Part shown: piece by piece, positions 31,438 to 39,558 of the stretch
Layout of the letters: every line of letters begins with the position of its first letter
How positions within the stretch are numbered: the first letter of the stretch is position 1
Source: G963675935 sp963803125
Lineage (GTDB): Bacteria; Planctomycetota; Planctomycetia; Pirellulales; Thermoguttaceae
Reading direction: 5' to 3'
NCBI GenBank assembly: GCA_963803125.1
Contig: CAWDLR010000003.1
Span: forward strand, 1,984,001-2,048,000
DNA: 64,000 nucleotides
Notes under the pieces: generated by a model
Databases searched by the model: none
Seen by the model: only the letters and a program-made list of their open reading frames with translations
What the model was told of the DNA's origin: nothing
Made by a program: the position numbers and the translations under genes

Positions 31438-32727
31438 TTACAATATCTCTGCCCGGTGAAGCGGAGTCGGGCTCTGCGGGGACGCAACCCGACAAGGAAT
31501 AGCCGGGTCAAGGTGCGCCAAGGGCGCAGCGGGCCTCCGGCGGGAACTTCCCGCGGGAGGCCCTTCTCTTGTCCCCTTGGACACCTTGTCATCCCTCCGA
31601 AAATCCACCGCCTCAAGCCTGCGACGCGGCGGACCGCCCGCCATGTACGCCTCCTGGTTCTTCAGCATGTGCCAGATCACCGTCGCCAGGCGGCGCATCA
31701 CCGCCACCCGCGCAATCTTCGACCCCCGCCGCCGTTTGATGCGGCCGTACCATGCCCGCATCCACGCGTCACGCCGCAACACGTGCAGGACCAATTGGCC
31801 GAGAATGAAGCGCGCCGTGGGACTGCCCTGTTTCGTAATCGAACCGAGCCGGTCGCTCGCCTCGCCCGAGTTGCGGCAACTGGGAGTCAGGCCCCAGTAA
31901 TTCGCCAAGCTCGCCGGCCGCGGGAATCGCTCGATCGGACCGATCCGCGCGGCCAACGCCAGACTGCCGTAGGCCGCGCAGCCGGGAATCGTCGCCACAA
32001 CCCGCGCCGTCTCGCTTTCGGCTTGCCGCCGCCCAATCTCCTTTTCCAAGCTCTCGATCTGCTCGTCCCATACCTTCCATTGCGTCAATAGCAGGTCCAT
32101 TTCCATGCGGTCGATCGGGCCGAGCGGTAGCTCAGCCAGCCACTTTCGCGTGCGCTTGGTATCGAGTCCCTTGGCGGGCTGCTCTTGTTCGAGGTTGTGC
32201 TTCCGCAGCAGCGCCTTGATCCTGTTGATCGTCCGCGTGCGGAGTTGGCCGATGCGTTTGCGGAATTCTGTAATCTGCCGGTCCTCGGCGTCCCGCGGGC
32301 TGGGCGGTTGAATGCGCTGCACCCCTTCGACCTTCACGCCCACCAGCAGCCGGTGGCGATTGACCCACAACAGGCCGCTGAGCTGATGGGCGTCGCGGCG
32401 GTCGGTTTTCCGCTTCGAGCGTTTCTCCGGCCGGATCAGCACGGTTTCGCGGCAGCCGTATTCGTTCAACATCTTCAGCAGCCAATCATTGAATCCGCAA
32501 AGCTCGACGATGGAGACGAAACCGCCTTCTCTCTCCGCTTGCCGCCGTAACTCGTCAAAAAATGCTCGCACGCGCTCCCACTCCGTAGACACCTGCCTTC
32601 GCAGCACCGCCTCCCCGGTCTCGTTGCGAACATTCACGGTCAACTGCTTGCGGTGCTGGTCGATTCCAAGGTATAATATCTCATGGTCCTCCTGTCGTGG
32701 TTTTGATGGGTACAAACACTGCCACAT
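31438..32727 (-). CDS. IS110 family transposase
   Basis: About 429 codons as written. It has the N-terminal DEDD domain (ILYLGIDQHRKQL, IVELCGFNDWLLKML, RSKRKTDRRDAHQLSGLLW) and the C-terminal transposase_20 domain (VVATIPGCAAYGSLALAARIG, RFPRPASLANYWGLTPSCRNSG, GSITKQGSPTARFILGQLVLH). The frame opens at ATG 32727, but a strong AGGAGG stands just before a different ATG at 32684-32682 that is out of frame by one. A native start MEILYLGIDQH with one G lost would explain this. The last 30 residues are encoded by a GC-rich palindrome (31527-31559) and are atypical. It may be inactive as sequenced. Confidence 0.85.
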   Translation of the reverse strand: MWQCLYPSKPRQEDHEILYLGIDQHRKQLTVNVRNETGEAVLRRQVSTEWERVRAFFDELRRQAEREGGFVSIVELCGFNDWLLKMLNEYGCRETVLIRPEKRSKRKTDRRDAHQLSGLLWVNRHRLLVGVKVEGVQRIQPPSPRDAEDRQITEFRKRIGQLRTRTINRIKALLRKHNLEQEQPAKGLDTKRTRKWLAELPLGPIDRMEMDLLLTQWKVWDEQIESLEKEIGRRQAESETARVVATIPGCAAYGSLALAARIGPIERFPRPASLANYWGLTPSCRNSGEASDRLGSITKQGSPTARFILGQLVLHVLRRDAWMRAWYGRIKRRRGSKIARVAVMRRLATVIWHMLKNQEAYMAGGPPRRRLEAVDFRRDDKVSKGTREGPPAGSSRRRPAAPLAHLDPAIPCRVASPQSPTPLHRAEIL

Positions 32728-32749
32728 CGTTTATACCACCAGGAGGACC
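32685..32749 (-). promoter_or_regulatory. Hairpin covering the IS110 ribosome binding site
   Basis: Inverted repeat with GGTCCTCCTG at 32685-32694 and CAGGAGGACC at 32740-32749, extended by TGG/CCA pairs. On the minus strand the promoter-proximal arm precedes TGGTATAAACG, a possible -10 box, and the second arm is the AGGAGG next to the ATG at 32684. Read-through transcripts from outside would fold and hide the ribosome binding site, whereas transcripts starting inside would not. Such sequestration is known for several IS families. Here it is an inference. Confidence 0.5.
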
Positions 32750-33025
32750 GCTCTTTCATAGAATCAGGTTCTTGAACCGGTGCGGCGTTGCCGCAAGAGG
32801 TCTTGGGGGGCTCCTCAAACTCATGCAAATCGCGACAGAAATCCAGTTCCCTTCAGCACCTCTTTGGCCTACGGCCCCCCGGTTCAAGAACCGGGGCCAC
32901 CCGCGGGTTCGCGGTCGGAGCATCGCTCACCGGCCGAGGACAGTTCGACCCGCCTTCTTTTCCTCCCCGTAACCGAGCAGTTGCATTGAATCTCGGCAGG
33001 CGGTGAGGATGGTGTCGAAGAAGGC
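32728..33025. other. Intergenic region with two inverted repeats
   Basis: The gap between the IS110 start and the RAYT-side palindrome. It contains GGTTCTTGAACC repeats at 32766-32793 and 32850-32905 and no gene. The block 32850-32905 is repeated with about 95% identity at 34138-34193. Confidence 0.6.
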
Positions 33026-33048
33026 AAAAGGGGACATTCTACTTTTTG
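33026..33048. repeat. RAYT-flanking repeat (AAAAGGGGACATTCTACTTT), left copy
   Basis: Lies at the 3' end of the RAYT gene in inverted orientation to the copies at 33744-33767 and 34592-34615. The RAYT stop codon (33039-33041, TAG on the minus strand) is inside this repeat. Confidence 0.8.
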
Positions 33049-33707
33049 CCTTGCATTCGAGGGCGGCCGCGCGGATGAAGGCTTGCTTCCAGACCCAAGC
33101 GCTCGGCCGTGGCATGTTGCCACGTTTCGTTTCCGTAAGGCGTGCCCCGCTCGATGCACTTTCGCAGTGCCGCCAATTCCGCCTCGCTTTGCGGACGGTT
33201 GACCCAATCCAGCCAGTCGCGGCCGCGCGGCAACGGGCCCGGGTCCAACATGCCCGCACGCTTTCCGCCATTCAGGGCCGCCGCCGAAGACCAGAGCCAA
33301 TCCTCCGCGCGCTTCGCCAAATTGGCGCGCAGGGCGTTTCGCTCGACGTAGCGCAACACCGTCCGCAAATGCTCGTCTTCTTCGATGGGAAACGCCTTGA
33401 AACGCCCTTGCCAGACGTGCCCGCTGCCATGATAGTGCCGATGATAGCGTCGGACGTGTGAAGTCAACAACCATTGCATCCAGCGACTCAGGTCTCCGTC
33501 GCCGTGCGGCCACAGAACCAGATGAAAGTGGTTTGGCACCAGGCACCAAGCAAGCAACCGCATCGGCAGCCGCTCCCCGGCCTCCGCCATCAAATCGAGA
33601 AAGGCGATGTAGTCTTCTTTCTTGTGGAACACCTCCGCACGGCCATTGCCCCGATTGAGCACATGGTAGCAAACTCCGCCTACCGACGCCCTTGCCGTTC
33701 TTGCCAT
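33039..33707 (-). CDS. REP-associated tyrosine transposase (RAYT, Y1_Tnp / IS200-like)
   Basis: A 222-residue single-strand-DNA transposase. The HUH nickase motif is VPNHFHLVLWP at about residues 57-67. The family block RYHRHYHGSGHVWQGRFKAFPIEEDEHL follows, then VLRYVERNALRANL. RAYTs are domesticated relatives of IS200/IS605 TnpA and are linked to REP palindromes in their genomes. The gene is flanked by inverted copies of an AAAGGGGACATTC repeat (33026-33048 and 33744-33767), matching the typical RAYT-REP arrangement. It appears intact and could be the source of activity for repeats in this window. Confidence 0.9.
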   Translation of the reverse strand: MARTARASVGGVCYHVLNRGNGRAEVFHKKEDYIAFLDLMAEAGERLPMRLLAWCLVPNHFHLVLWPHGDGDLSRWMQWLLTSHVRRYHRHYHGSGHVWQGRFKAFPIEEDEHLRTVLRYVERNALRANLAKRAEDWLWSSAAALNGGKRAGMLDPGPLPRGRDWLDWVNRPQSEAELAALRKCIERGTPYGNETWQHATAERLGLEASLHPRGRPRMQGKK

Positions 33708-33743
33708 GCACCGATTCTATCGGCTCTTTCCTTCTCCCTCAAG

Positions 33744-33767
33744 GGAAAAAGTAGAATGTCCCCTTTG
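33744..33767. repeat. RAYT-flanking repeat, right copy
   Basis: AAAAAGTAGAATGTCCCC, the complement of the left copy at 33026-33048, lies upstream of the RAYT start. The IS5 transposase fragment ends immediately beyond it. Confidence 0.8.
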
Positions 33768-33779
33768 TGCGCGCGTTTT

Positions 33780-34020
33780 TACCCCCCAAAAACTGCTCGC
33801 ACGGAGCAACTGTCGATCGCGGATGTTGACCAGTCGATTTGGTCTGCCAATCCCAATTCGTCCAAAGGTAGCTTCCGTATCCGCTTCCAGACACCAGCCA
33901 CGTGCCAGTCGCGGAGTCGTCGCCAGCACGTCATCCCGCATCCGCAGCCCAACTCCTGCGGAAGATATTCCCACGGACAACCCGTCTTCAATACGAAGAG
34001 AATCCCCGTGAGGGGAGGAG
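33780..34020 (-). pseudogene. IS5-type transposase fragment
   Basis: Only the N-terminal third of an IS5 family DDE transposase remains: FVLKTGCPWEYLPQELGCG, CWRRLRDWHVAGVWKRI, then IDWSTSAIDSCSVRAVFGG at the cut. The reading frame then ends at TAA next to the RAYT-flanking repeat at 33744-33767, and its other side meets a perfect 21-base inverted repeat (34024-34083). Both ends of the fragment therefore stop at palindromic repeats. Confidence 0.8.
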
Positions 34021-34023
34021 TTC

Positions 34024-34116
34024 GGGTCAGAGCGCACTTAGTCAATAGGCGAACTTGACTAATGACTAAGTGCGCTCTGACCCCTTGTTCTCCCCACTGA
34101 CCCCTTGTTCTCCCCA
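34024..34116. repeat. GGGTCAGAGCGCACTTAG palindrome plus tandem 20-mer
   Basis: Perfect 21-base arms at 34024-34044 and 34063-34083 with an 18-base loop. The right arm overlaps two tandem copies of a 20-base unit (34077-34096 and 34097-34116) containing TGACCCCTTGTTC. Confidence 0.88.
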
Positions 34117-34137
34117 ATGGCAAAAGAAGTCCAGTCC

Positions 34138-34193
34138 TCCTCAGCACCTCTTTGGCCTTCGGCCCCCCGGTTCAAGAACCGGGGCCACCCGCG
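34138..34193. repeat. GGTTCAAGAACC repeat, copy truncating the second RAYT
   Basis: About 56 bases nearly identical to 32850-32905, including CAGCACCTCTTTGG and GGTTCAAGAACCGGGGCC. It joins the second RAYT copy directly and replaces that gene's 3' end. Confidence 0.85.
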
Positions 34194-34555
34194 ACGTAGC
34201 GCAACACCGTCCACAAATGCTCGTCTTCTTCGATGGGAAACGCCTTGAATCGCCCTTGCCAAACGTGACCACTACCCCGATAGTGGCGATGGTAGCGCCG
34301 CACGTGCGAAGTCAACAGCCATTGCATCCATCGGCTCAGGTCTCCGTCGCCGTGCGGCCACAGAACCAGATGAAAGTGGTTTGGCACCAGGCACCAAGCA
34401 AGCAACCGCATCGGCAGCCGCTCCCCGGCCTCCGCCATCAAATCGAGAAAGGCGATGTAGTCTTCTTTCTTGTGGAACACCTCCGCACGGCCATTGCCCC
34501 GATTGAGCACATGGTAGCAAACTCCGCCTACCGACGCCCTTGCCGTTCTTGCCAT
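34172..34555 (-). pseudogene. Truncated second RAYT copy
   Basis: 127 codons. The first about 120 residues match the intact RAYT at 33039-33707 (same MARTARASVGGVCYHVLNRG start and HUH motif). After VLRYV the frame runs into the GGTTCAAGAACC palindrome (34138-34193), adding AGGPGS and a stop. The matching block is 34193-34623 against 33345-33775 at a constant offset of 848 bases. It is identical in the 5' part of the gene and clearly diverged in the last 130 bases, which suggests gene conversion of one part. Confidence 0.9.
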
Positions 34556-34586
34556 GCACCGATTCTATCGGCTCTTTCCTTCTCCC

Positions 34587-35072
34587 TCAAGGGAAAAAGT
34601 AGAATGTCCCCTTTGTGCGCGTGGTGTGCCGCCAACGCACACCGCAGCGCCGCAGCAGACAGCGCAACCACTGGAGGCTGATCTCGGCGATGATCTGCTG
34701 GGCGATGAGGTATTCCCGCAGTTTGGCCAGCGACCATTGGGTCATGCCGATCAGCTTCTTCGGCGGCGAGAGGGCGACCTCGGCGATCTGCTCGACGAGA
34801 TCGGCGGTGAACTGCGTCGGCCCGCGACGACCGTGGAAGTAGGGCCACCATTCGATCCCCGACAAGCCGCCCGCATTGAAACGATGAATGATGATTCGCA
34901 CCCACTGTGGGGTGTAGCCAACTCGCTCGGCGATTTGCCGGTTGCCCATTCGCCTGGAAGAGAGGAGAATAACACGTGCGCGGCAACTGTTGACTTGATT
35001 GGTTCGGCCGCGTTTCCATCGCCGCAATCGTCGCCGTTCTGGGGGCGCGAGGCGGCGTACCTTGACCGTATT
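34587..35072 (-). pseudogene. IS630 family transposase, N-terminal fragment
   Basis: About 160 codons from the ATG at 35072 (MNTVKVRRLAPPERRRL). It keeps the helix-turn-helix (RQIAERVGYTPQWVRIIIHRFNAGGL) and part of the second winged helix (KLREYLIAQQIIAEISLQWLRCLLRRCG). The DDE catalytic domain is missing. The frame ends inside the RAYT-flanking repeat (residues TKGTFYFFP come from it). A TGGGAGTCTC/GAGACTCCCA inverted pair just upstream (35079-35089 and 35120-35129) may be the IS end. Confidence 0.8.
34592..34615. repeat. RAYT-flanking repeat, copy at the truncated RAYT
   Basis: Same AAAAAGTAGAATGTCCCC element as 33744-33767, in the same position relative to the RAYT start. The IS630 fragment ends directly in it. 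Confidence 0.8.
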
Positions 35073-35236
35073 CATTTTGGGAGTCTCTGCGTCGTAGCAT
35101 TGCAACACTCACGATGTGGAGACTCCCATTTTCTTACATTTCCCAAGTGCTTTCACGGCGGAAGTGCTCAGCAATGCTATCACTTGCGTCGCCAAAGCGC
35201 GAAACTCACTCAATTGAAACGGCACTAGCCACCCCG

Positions 35237-37639
35237 CTACCCGCCGCGGGCGCGGCCGGTGGCGCTTTCCAGCTTGGCCCAGAACGGATGCTGGCGGTCG
35301 CCGCGGGTGCGGACGTCTTCCAAGAGCGTGCCCAGGTCGGGGTGGATTTTTTGCTCGCCGAGGCGGTGGCCGTTGACGGTAATCGTCGCCCGTTGCTTGA
35401 AATTGAGCATCTTCGGCGAGAGCCAGACGGTCACGTGGCTCATGCCGGCGCGGATGTTCAGGCCGTTCTTCTCGGTCATTTTCGCCTTGATTTGTGCGGG
35501 CTGCGCGCCGCCGGTCGGGGGCCAGTCGGAAGGATCGACCAGCGATCGCGGCGGCAGCCCCTGTACTTCGATCCACCAGAAATAGTTGTCCCACGGCCGC
35601 ATCGTTTCGCAGGCGAACTCGTGAGGGAAGAAATCGCGGTGGTAGCGGCCCATCCAGTCGAAGATCCGCAAGATATCGTCGTAGAGATCTTCATGCCCGC
35701 GGCCGAGGTATTCGACCACCGTGGCGTTGAAGCCGTAGCGCAACCAACGGTCCAACGTGCTGCGGGCGTTGTTGATCATCTTCGCGCCGTCCAGTTCGCC
35801 GGCGACGATGTAAAAGGGGACGTAGCGGCCGTTCTTCCAGTAGAAAGTGCAGTAGCGGTCGGACTGGGCGGCGATCGGGATCACGCCCGCCCAAAGATCG
35901 GGGTGGGCCAGGCCGATGTCCCAGGCCGCGTCGCCGCCAATCGACTGCCCGGAGAGGAAGACGCGATCGGTATCGACGGCGAACCGCCGGCAGGCGTCGC
36001 GGAGCGAATTCAGGACGGCGGCGTGTTCGCGGGCGGAATAGCCGTAACGGCTCTGGTGCTCTTCGGCCCAGGCCGGGGCGATGACGATGTAGCCGTAACG
36101 CGCCGCCTGGCCGCTGCGCTGGCCGGACTTGTTCCAATCGCCCATCCACCAGTCGATCTGCTGCGAGGCGGTGGCAACTTCGCCGTGCAGGGTGACGATC
36201 GTCGGATAGAGGCGATAGGGATCGTACTCGGGCGGGAGCTGGATGCAGTAGGTGAAGGAGTCGTCTTTGCCCAAGCCGGGGACCTGGATTTCGAAGTAGC
36301 CCGGCTTGCCTTTGACGGGTTTGGGCGGGGCGATGGCCGGCTTCATGTGGGAGAGCAGTCTGGCGACCATCGCCATTTCACCCCCCGCCTCCTGCTTGAC
36401 GTAGCTATAGGTGCGCTCGCGATCGAGCGGTGATCCGCCGTTGAGATACTGACGGACGAGGCGGCGGACTTTGTAGGCGGAGATGGCCACCGGCAGTTCG
36501 TCAGTCGCCCCGTTGGCGCCGAGCAGCCAGCCGCTGACGGCCAGGGCGAGCTTCTCGGTGTCGGGGGTTTGCGGATTCGCGGCGGTCTGAAGGAAGGCCG
36601 CCAGCCGGTCGAGGGTGTTTTCGTTGATTTCGGCGGCAATTTCGTCGAGGATCGGCTTGAGGTTCTCCTTCGAGATGGTGTCTTTCAGGTGGCCGGCCAA
36701 CGTGCGGAGCTGCTTGACGACCTCCTGGCGCCGCTTCGCGCGGGTCTCGTAGTCCTGCATCATCTCGCGGACGTCCTGGAGCACGTCGCCGCCGACGCCC
36801 TCGACCGGAAACCGCTGCAAGGCGGCGCAGACCAGTTGGTGTTGGCCGGCGGCGCTGCGGAGCTTCAGTTCCTGAAAGCGACGTTTTGCCGCCAGTTGCA
36901 CGACGGCGCGGAGAAACGGGGTCAATTGCTCCTTCAGGTCGCTGCGGTTGGGGAACGCCTTCAGCAGATCGTCGAGGGCCTGTTTCGCCTCCTCGTAGCG
37001 CTCGCTTAGCAGATAGAACCGCACGATCTTCGTGTACTGCTCGACGTTCTTCGGATCGATCTGCTTCAATAGGATCTTGTGCAGGGTGTCGCGGGGAATG
37101 GAGCTTGTGGCCATCCGCATGTCCCAGACGTATTTGACCCCTTCGACTTTGGTCCACTGCGGGGTCAACTCCGTGATTGCTTGCACGATGTTGATCGGCC
37201 CCTTCGCCGTCATCATCGAGAAAATGCGGCGGCCGAACTCGTCGAAGGGCTGAACGCGAATCGGCTGGCCGACGACCTTGACCGACAAGCCTCCGTGGGC
37301 CACATGCTGGCGGATGACGAATCGCTCGTCGAGTTGCGGGTTCTCCTCGGGATGGAACTCGCGCATCAGCCGCTCGGAGAAGAAGGTCCGCCGCAGATTG
37401 TCATCGACCATGACAATGTTCTTAATCGCGTCGCCGCTTTCGGCCTGAGGCATTCCGGCCGTGTTCAAGCCCCCGGCCTCGCAGAGCGAACTGGTCATGG
37501 CATGGATTCCGTGCAAGACGCGGCCGTCCTTGAGCACGTACTCCATGCCGCGTGCCGCGCCGGTTGTGGCCGCCACGCATACCGCCAGCACGGCCACCCT
37601 CAACCAAACGACGAGGCGCTGCGAATTGGCGGGTTGCAT
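35237..37639 (-). CDS. Secreted alpha/beta-hydrolase (esterase/peptidase-like) with long N-terminal region
   Basis: About 800 residues from the ATG at 37639, which has a GGAGA ribosome binding site. A signal peptide (LRVAVLAVCVAATTGAARG) is followed by about 400 residues of helical, planctomycete-specific sequence. The hydrolase domain has DSFTYCIQLPPEYDPYRLYPTIVTLHG, the nucleophile elbow GQSIGGDAAW near residue 565, an Asp candidate in GELDGA near 615 and His in GRGHEDLY near 650. This resembles feruloyl esterase or PHB-depolymerase type enzymes. The substrate is unknown. Confidence 0.83.
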   Translation of the reverse strand: MQPANSQRLVVWLRVAVLAVCVAATTGAARGMEYVLKDGRVLHGIHAMTSSLCEAGGLNTAGMPQAESGDAIKNIVMVDDNLRRTFFSERLMREFHPEENPQLDERFVIRQHVAHGGLSVKVVGQPIRVQPFDEFGRRIFSMMTAKGPINIVQAITELTPQWTKVEGVKYVWDMRMATSSIPRDTLHKILLKQIDPKNVEQYTKIVRFYLLSERYEEAKQALDDLLKAFPNRSDLKEQLTPFLRAVVQLAAKRRFQELKLRSAAGQHQLVCAALQRFPVEGVGGDVLQDVREMMQDYETRAKRRQEVVKQLRTLAGHLKDTISKENLKPILDEIAAEINENTLDRLAAFLQTAANPQTPDTEKLALAVSGWLLGANGATDELPVAISAYKVRRLVRQYLNGGSPLDRERTYSYVKQEAGGEMAMVARLLSHMKPAIAPPKPVKGKPGYFEIQVPGLGKDDSFTYCIQLPPEYDPYRLYPTIVTLHGEVATASQQIDWWMGDWNKSGQRSGQAARYGYIVIAPAWAEEHQSRYGYSAREHAAVLNSLRDACRRFAVDTDRVFLSGQSIGGDAAWDIGLAHPDLWAGVIPIAAQSDRYCTFYWKNGRYVPFYIVAGELDGAKMINNARSTLDRWLRYGFNATVVEYLGRGHEDLYDDILRIFDWMGRYHRDFFPHEFACETMRPWDNYFWWIEVQGLPPRSLVDPSDWPPTGGAQPAQIKAKMTEKNGLNIRAGMSHVTVWLSPKMLNFKQRATITVNGHRLGEQKIHPDLGTLLEDVRTRGDRQHPFWAKLESATGRARGG

Positions 37640-37945
37640 AAAAGTCTCCTCATGTTCGCTGCTCACCAATCGTACCACATTGTGATTCAGCATGGGGGGA
37701 AGTCAAGCAGGAGAGCCGGTTACGTTCGGCGTATGCCGGGCGCAGTAATCATCTCCGGTCAAAATGGGAAGGGTGTTTAGCCGCCGCGTCCACGCGGCGC
37801 CAGGGCCGCCAGCGATTCTGCGCCGCGTGGACGCGGCGGCTAAACAGCCCGGAGCGCCATAATCCGTTATTACACTCACCTATATAGGACCCTTGACAGC
37901 GGCCGTGCGGGTCAGCAGAATTGGGGGACCTCCTGGAAACAGAGC
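37640..37945. other. Intergenic region with family A palindrome
   Basis: 306 bases between divergent genes. The hydrolase promoter should lie at its left side. The rest is the family A palindrome at 37775-37845 and a short stretch with no recognised feature. Confidence 0.5.
37775..37845. repeat. Family A palindrome, copy 2
   Basis: Same arms as 3282-3352. It shares an extra upstream block (GTCAAAATGGGAA against GTCAAGATGGGAA) with the copy at 52964-53034, so those two are more closely related. Confidence 0.88.
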
Positions 37946-38188
37946 ATGAGTCGTCCCATGATTTCCGATCGAGTCGTCCTTTCGTTGCTCGCCATCGCGA
38001 TTCTCTTGCCCGTTGCGTTGTGCGTGGTGCTGGGAGTCGCGGCATTGTTGGCCCAAATGGGGGATGCGGCGGGAGGAGCCGTGCTTTATCGCATCGCCCT
38101 GGCCGGCGGAATTGTCTGGATCATCGATCTGATTCTACTGGTTCTGGCGCTGGCGATCCGATCGCTCCGCGGACCAGGCGAAGAATGA
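37946..38188 (+). CDS. Small two-helix membrane protein, unknown function
   Basis: 80 residues with two hydrophobic segments (LSLLAIAILLPVALCVVLGVA and IALAGGIVWIIDLILLVLALAI) joined by a short loop. The tail is RSLRGPGEE. The start may be ATG 37946 or 37958. There is no close family match by eye. It is on the same strand as the aminotransferase downstream. Confidence 0.55.
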   Translation: MSRPMISDRVVLSLLAIAILLPVALCVVLGVAALLAQMGDAAGGAVLYRIALAGGIVWIIDLILLVLALAIRSLRGPGEE

Positions 38189-38251
38189 AGAGTAGTGGCG
38201 GAAGTGGGCGAGAGTCTGCGAAACCGCAAGCGTGTGTCCGATCGTGGCGCG

Positions 38252-38302
38252 GCCTAGTCCCTAGCCCCTAGCCCCTAGTCCCTAGCCCCTAGCCCCCAGT
38301 TC
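38252..38302. repeat. Short tandem repeat (CTAGTCCCTAGCCC)
   Basis: Several head-to-tail copies of a 7-base unit CCCTAGC/T just before the aminotransferase start. It looks like slippage-prone low-complexity DNA and could vary between strains. Confidence 0.8.
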
Positions 38303-38312
38303 CCGCCCCTTT

Positions 38313-39455
38313 ATGCTCAGACACCGGCTACTGACTCCCGGCCCGACGGAAGTGCCGGAGACGGCGTTGCTGGCCGCGGCGCGGCAGATGCGGCACCATC
38401 GCACGCCCGAGTTTCGCGGGTTGCTGGGCGAGGTGTTCGCCGGGCTGAAGTATGTGCTGGCCACGGAGAACGACGTGCTCGTGCTGGCCAGTTCCGGCAC
38501 CGGGGCGATGGAGGCGGCCGTGGTCAATCTCGTGCCGCGCGGTGGAAGGGCGATCGTGCTCGAATCGGGCAAGTTCGCCGAGCGTTGGCGGAAGATCTGC
38601 CAGACGTTTGGCATCGAGGTTGTGCGATATGAGGTTCCCTGGGGCGAGGTCTTCGACCCGACCGCGATCGCCCGATTGCTCGAACAGCATCCCGACACGG
38701 TCGCCGTGTTCGCCACGCTCTTGGAAACCAGCACTGGTGTGGGGCACGACGTCGAGGCGATCGGCCGAGCGGTGCGAACGAGCAAGGCCCTGCTGGTCGT
38801 CAACGGCATCAGCGGCGTGGGGGCGATGGAATGCTGCACCGACGCCTGGGGCATCGACGTGCTGGCGGTCGGGTCGCAAAAAGCCCTGATGACGCCGCCG
38901 GGCCTGGCGTTTCTCGCCGTCAGTCCGCGGGCGTGGCGGCAAGTCGAAGCGATCGGGCGGCCAGCCTTCTATTTCGATCTGCTGGCGTATCGTATGGCAA
39001 TGCAGGATTGCGACACGCCGTATACGCCGGCGATCCCGCTGGTCAGGGCATTGGCCGAGAGCCTGCGGGCGATTCGGGCGGTCGGGATCGAGGAGATTTG
39101 GGCGAAAACGAAGCACCTGGGGCACGCGGTGAGGGCGGGGATCGCGGCGCTGGGGTTGCGGTTGGTCGCAGTTCGCCCCGCCGACGCGATGACGGCCGTC
39201 TATCTTCCGGCCGATTTCGATGGGAAGCGGTTCTTGGAACGTCTCGAAAGTCGCTTCGGGCTGAAGTTCGCCGGCGGACAGGGCCCGTTGAAAGGCAAGA
39301 TCTTCCGCATGGCGCATTTCGGAATGGTCGATGAGTTGGACATTGTTGCCAGCCTGGCGGGAATTGAACTGGTATTGATGGAGATGGGACGCGCGTTGAC
39401 GCCCGGCACGGCGGTCGCGGCCGCCAGCCGCGTGCTGGCCGAGCCCGCCGTTTAG
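38313..39455 (+). CDS. Class V aminotransferase (alanine-glyoxylate / serine-pyruvate type)
   Basis: A 380-residue PLP enzyme. The N-terminal LTPGPTEVPE motif, the glycine/serine loop ASSGTGAMEA and the Schiff-base lysine in GSQKALMTPPG near residue 190 fit the AGXT/serine-pyruvate group that transfers an amino group to glyoxylate. Glyoxylate could come from the glycolate oxidase genes 18 kb away. This link is only metabolic inference. Confidence 0.9.
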   Translation: MLRHRLLTPGPTEVPETALLAAARQMRHHRTPEFRGLLGEVFAGLKYVLATENDVLVLASSGTGAMEAAVVNLVPRGGRAIVLESGKFAERWRKICQTFGIEVVRYEVPWGEVFDPTAIARLLEQHPDTVAVFATLLETSTGVGHDVEAIGRAVRTSKALLVVNGISGVGAMECCTDAWGIDVLAVGSQKALMTPPGLAFLAVSPRAWRQVEAIGRPAFYFDLLAYRMAMQDCDTPYTPAIPLVRALAESLRAIRAVGIEEIWAKTKHLGHAVRAGIAALGLRLVAVRPADAMTAVYLPADFDGKRFLERLESRFGLKFAGGQGPLKGKIFRMAHFGMVDELDIVASLAGIELVLMEMGRALTPGTAVAAASRVLAEPAV

Positions 39456-39508
39456 CCGCCGTCCGCAGGGCGGCGAGGACCGACGTTCCGTCGGCCGCTA
39501 AGCGGCCG
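39453..39508. repeat. Family A variant
   Basis: GTTTAGCCGCCGTCCGCAG...GCCGCTAAGCGG: it has the same GTTTAGCCGCCG start as family A but weaker pairing. It follows the aminotransferase stop directly. Confidence 0.6.
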
Positions 39509-39558
39509 GACAAAGCCGTGTAGACTATAGAAGGTCAAGTACCCGCGAGGAACGCCGA

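Noticed and set aside
32728..32765. Bridge RNA upstream of the IS110 transposase
   Set aside because: Only about 40 bases remain before the next palindrome, too short for a known IS110 bridge RNA.
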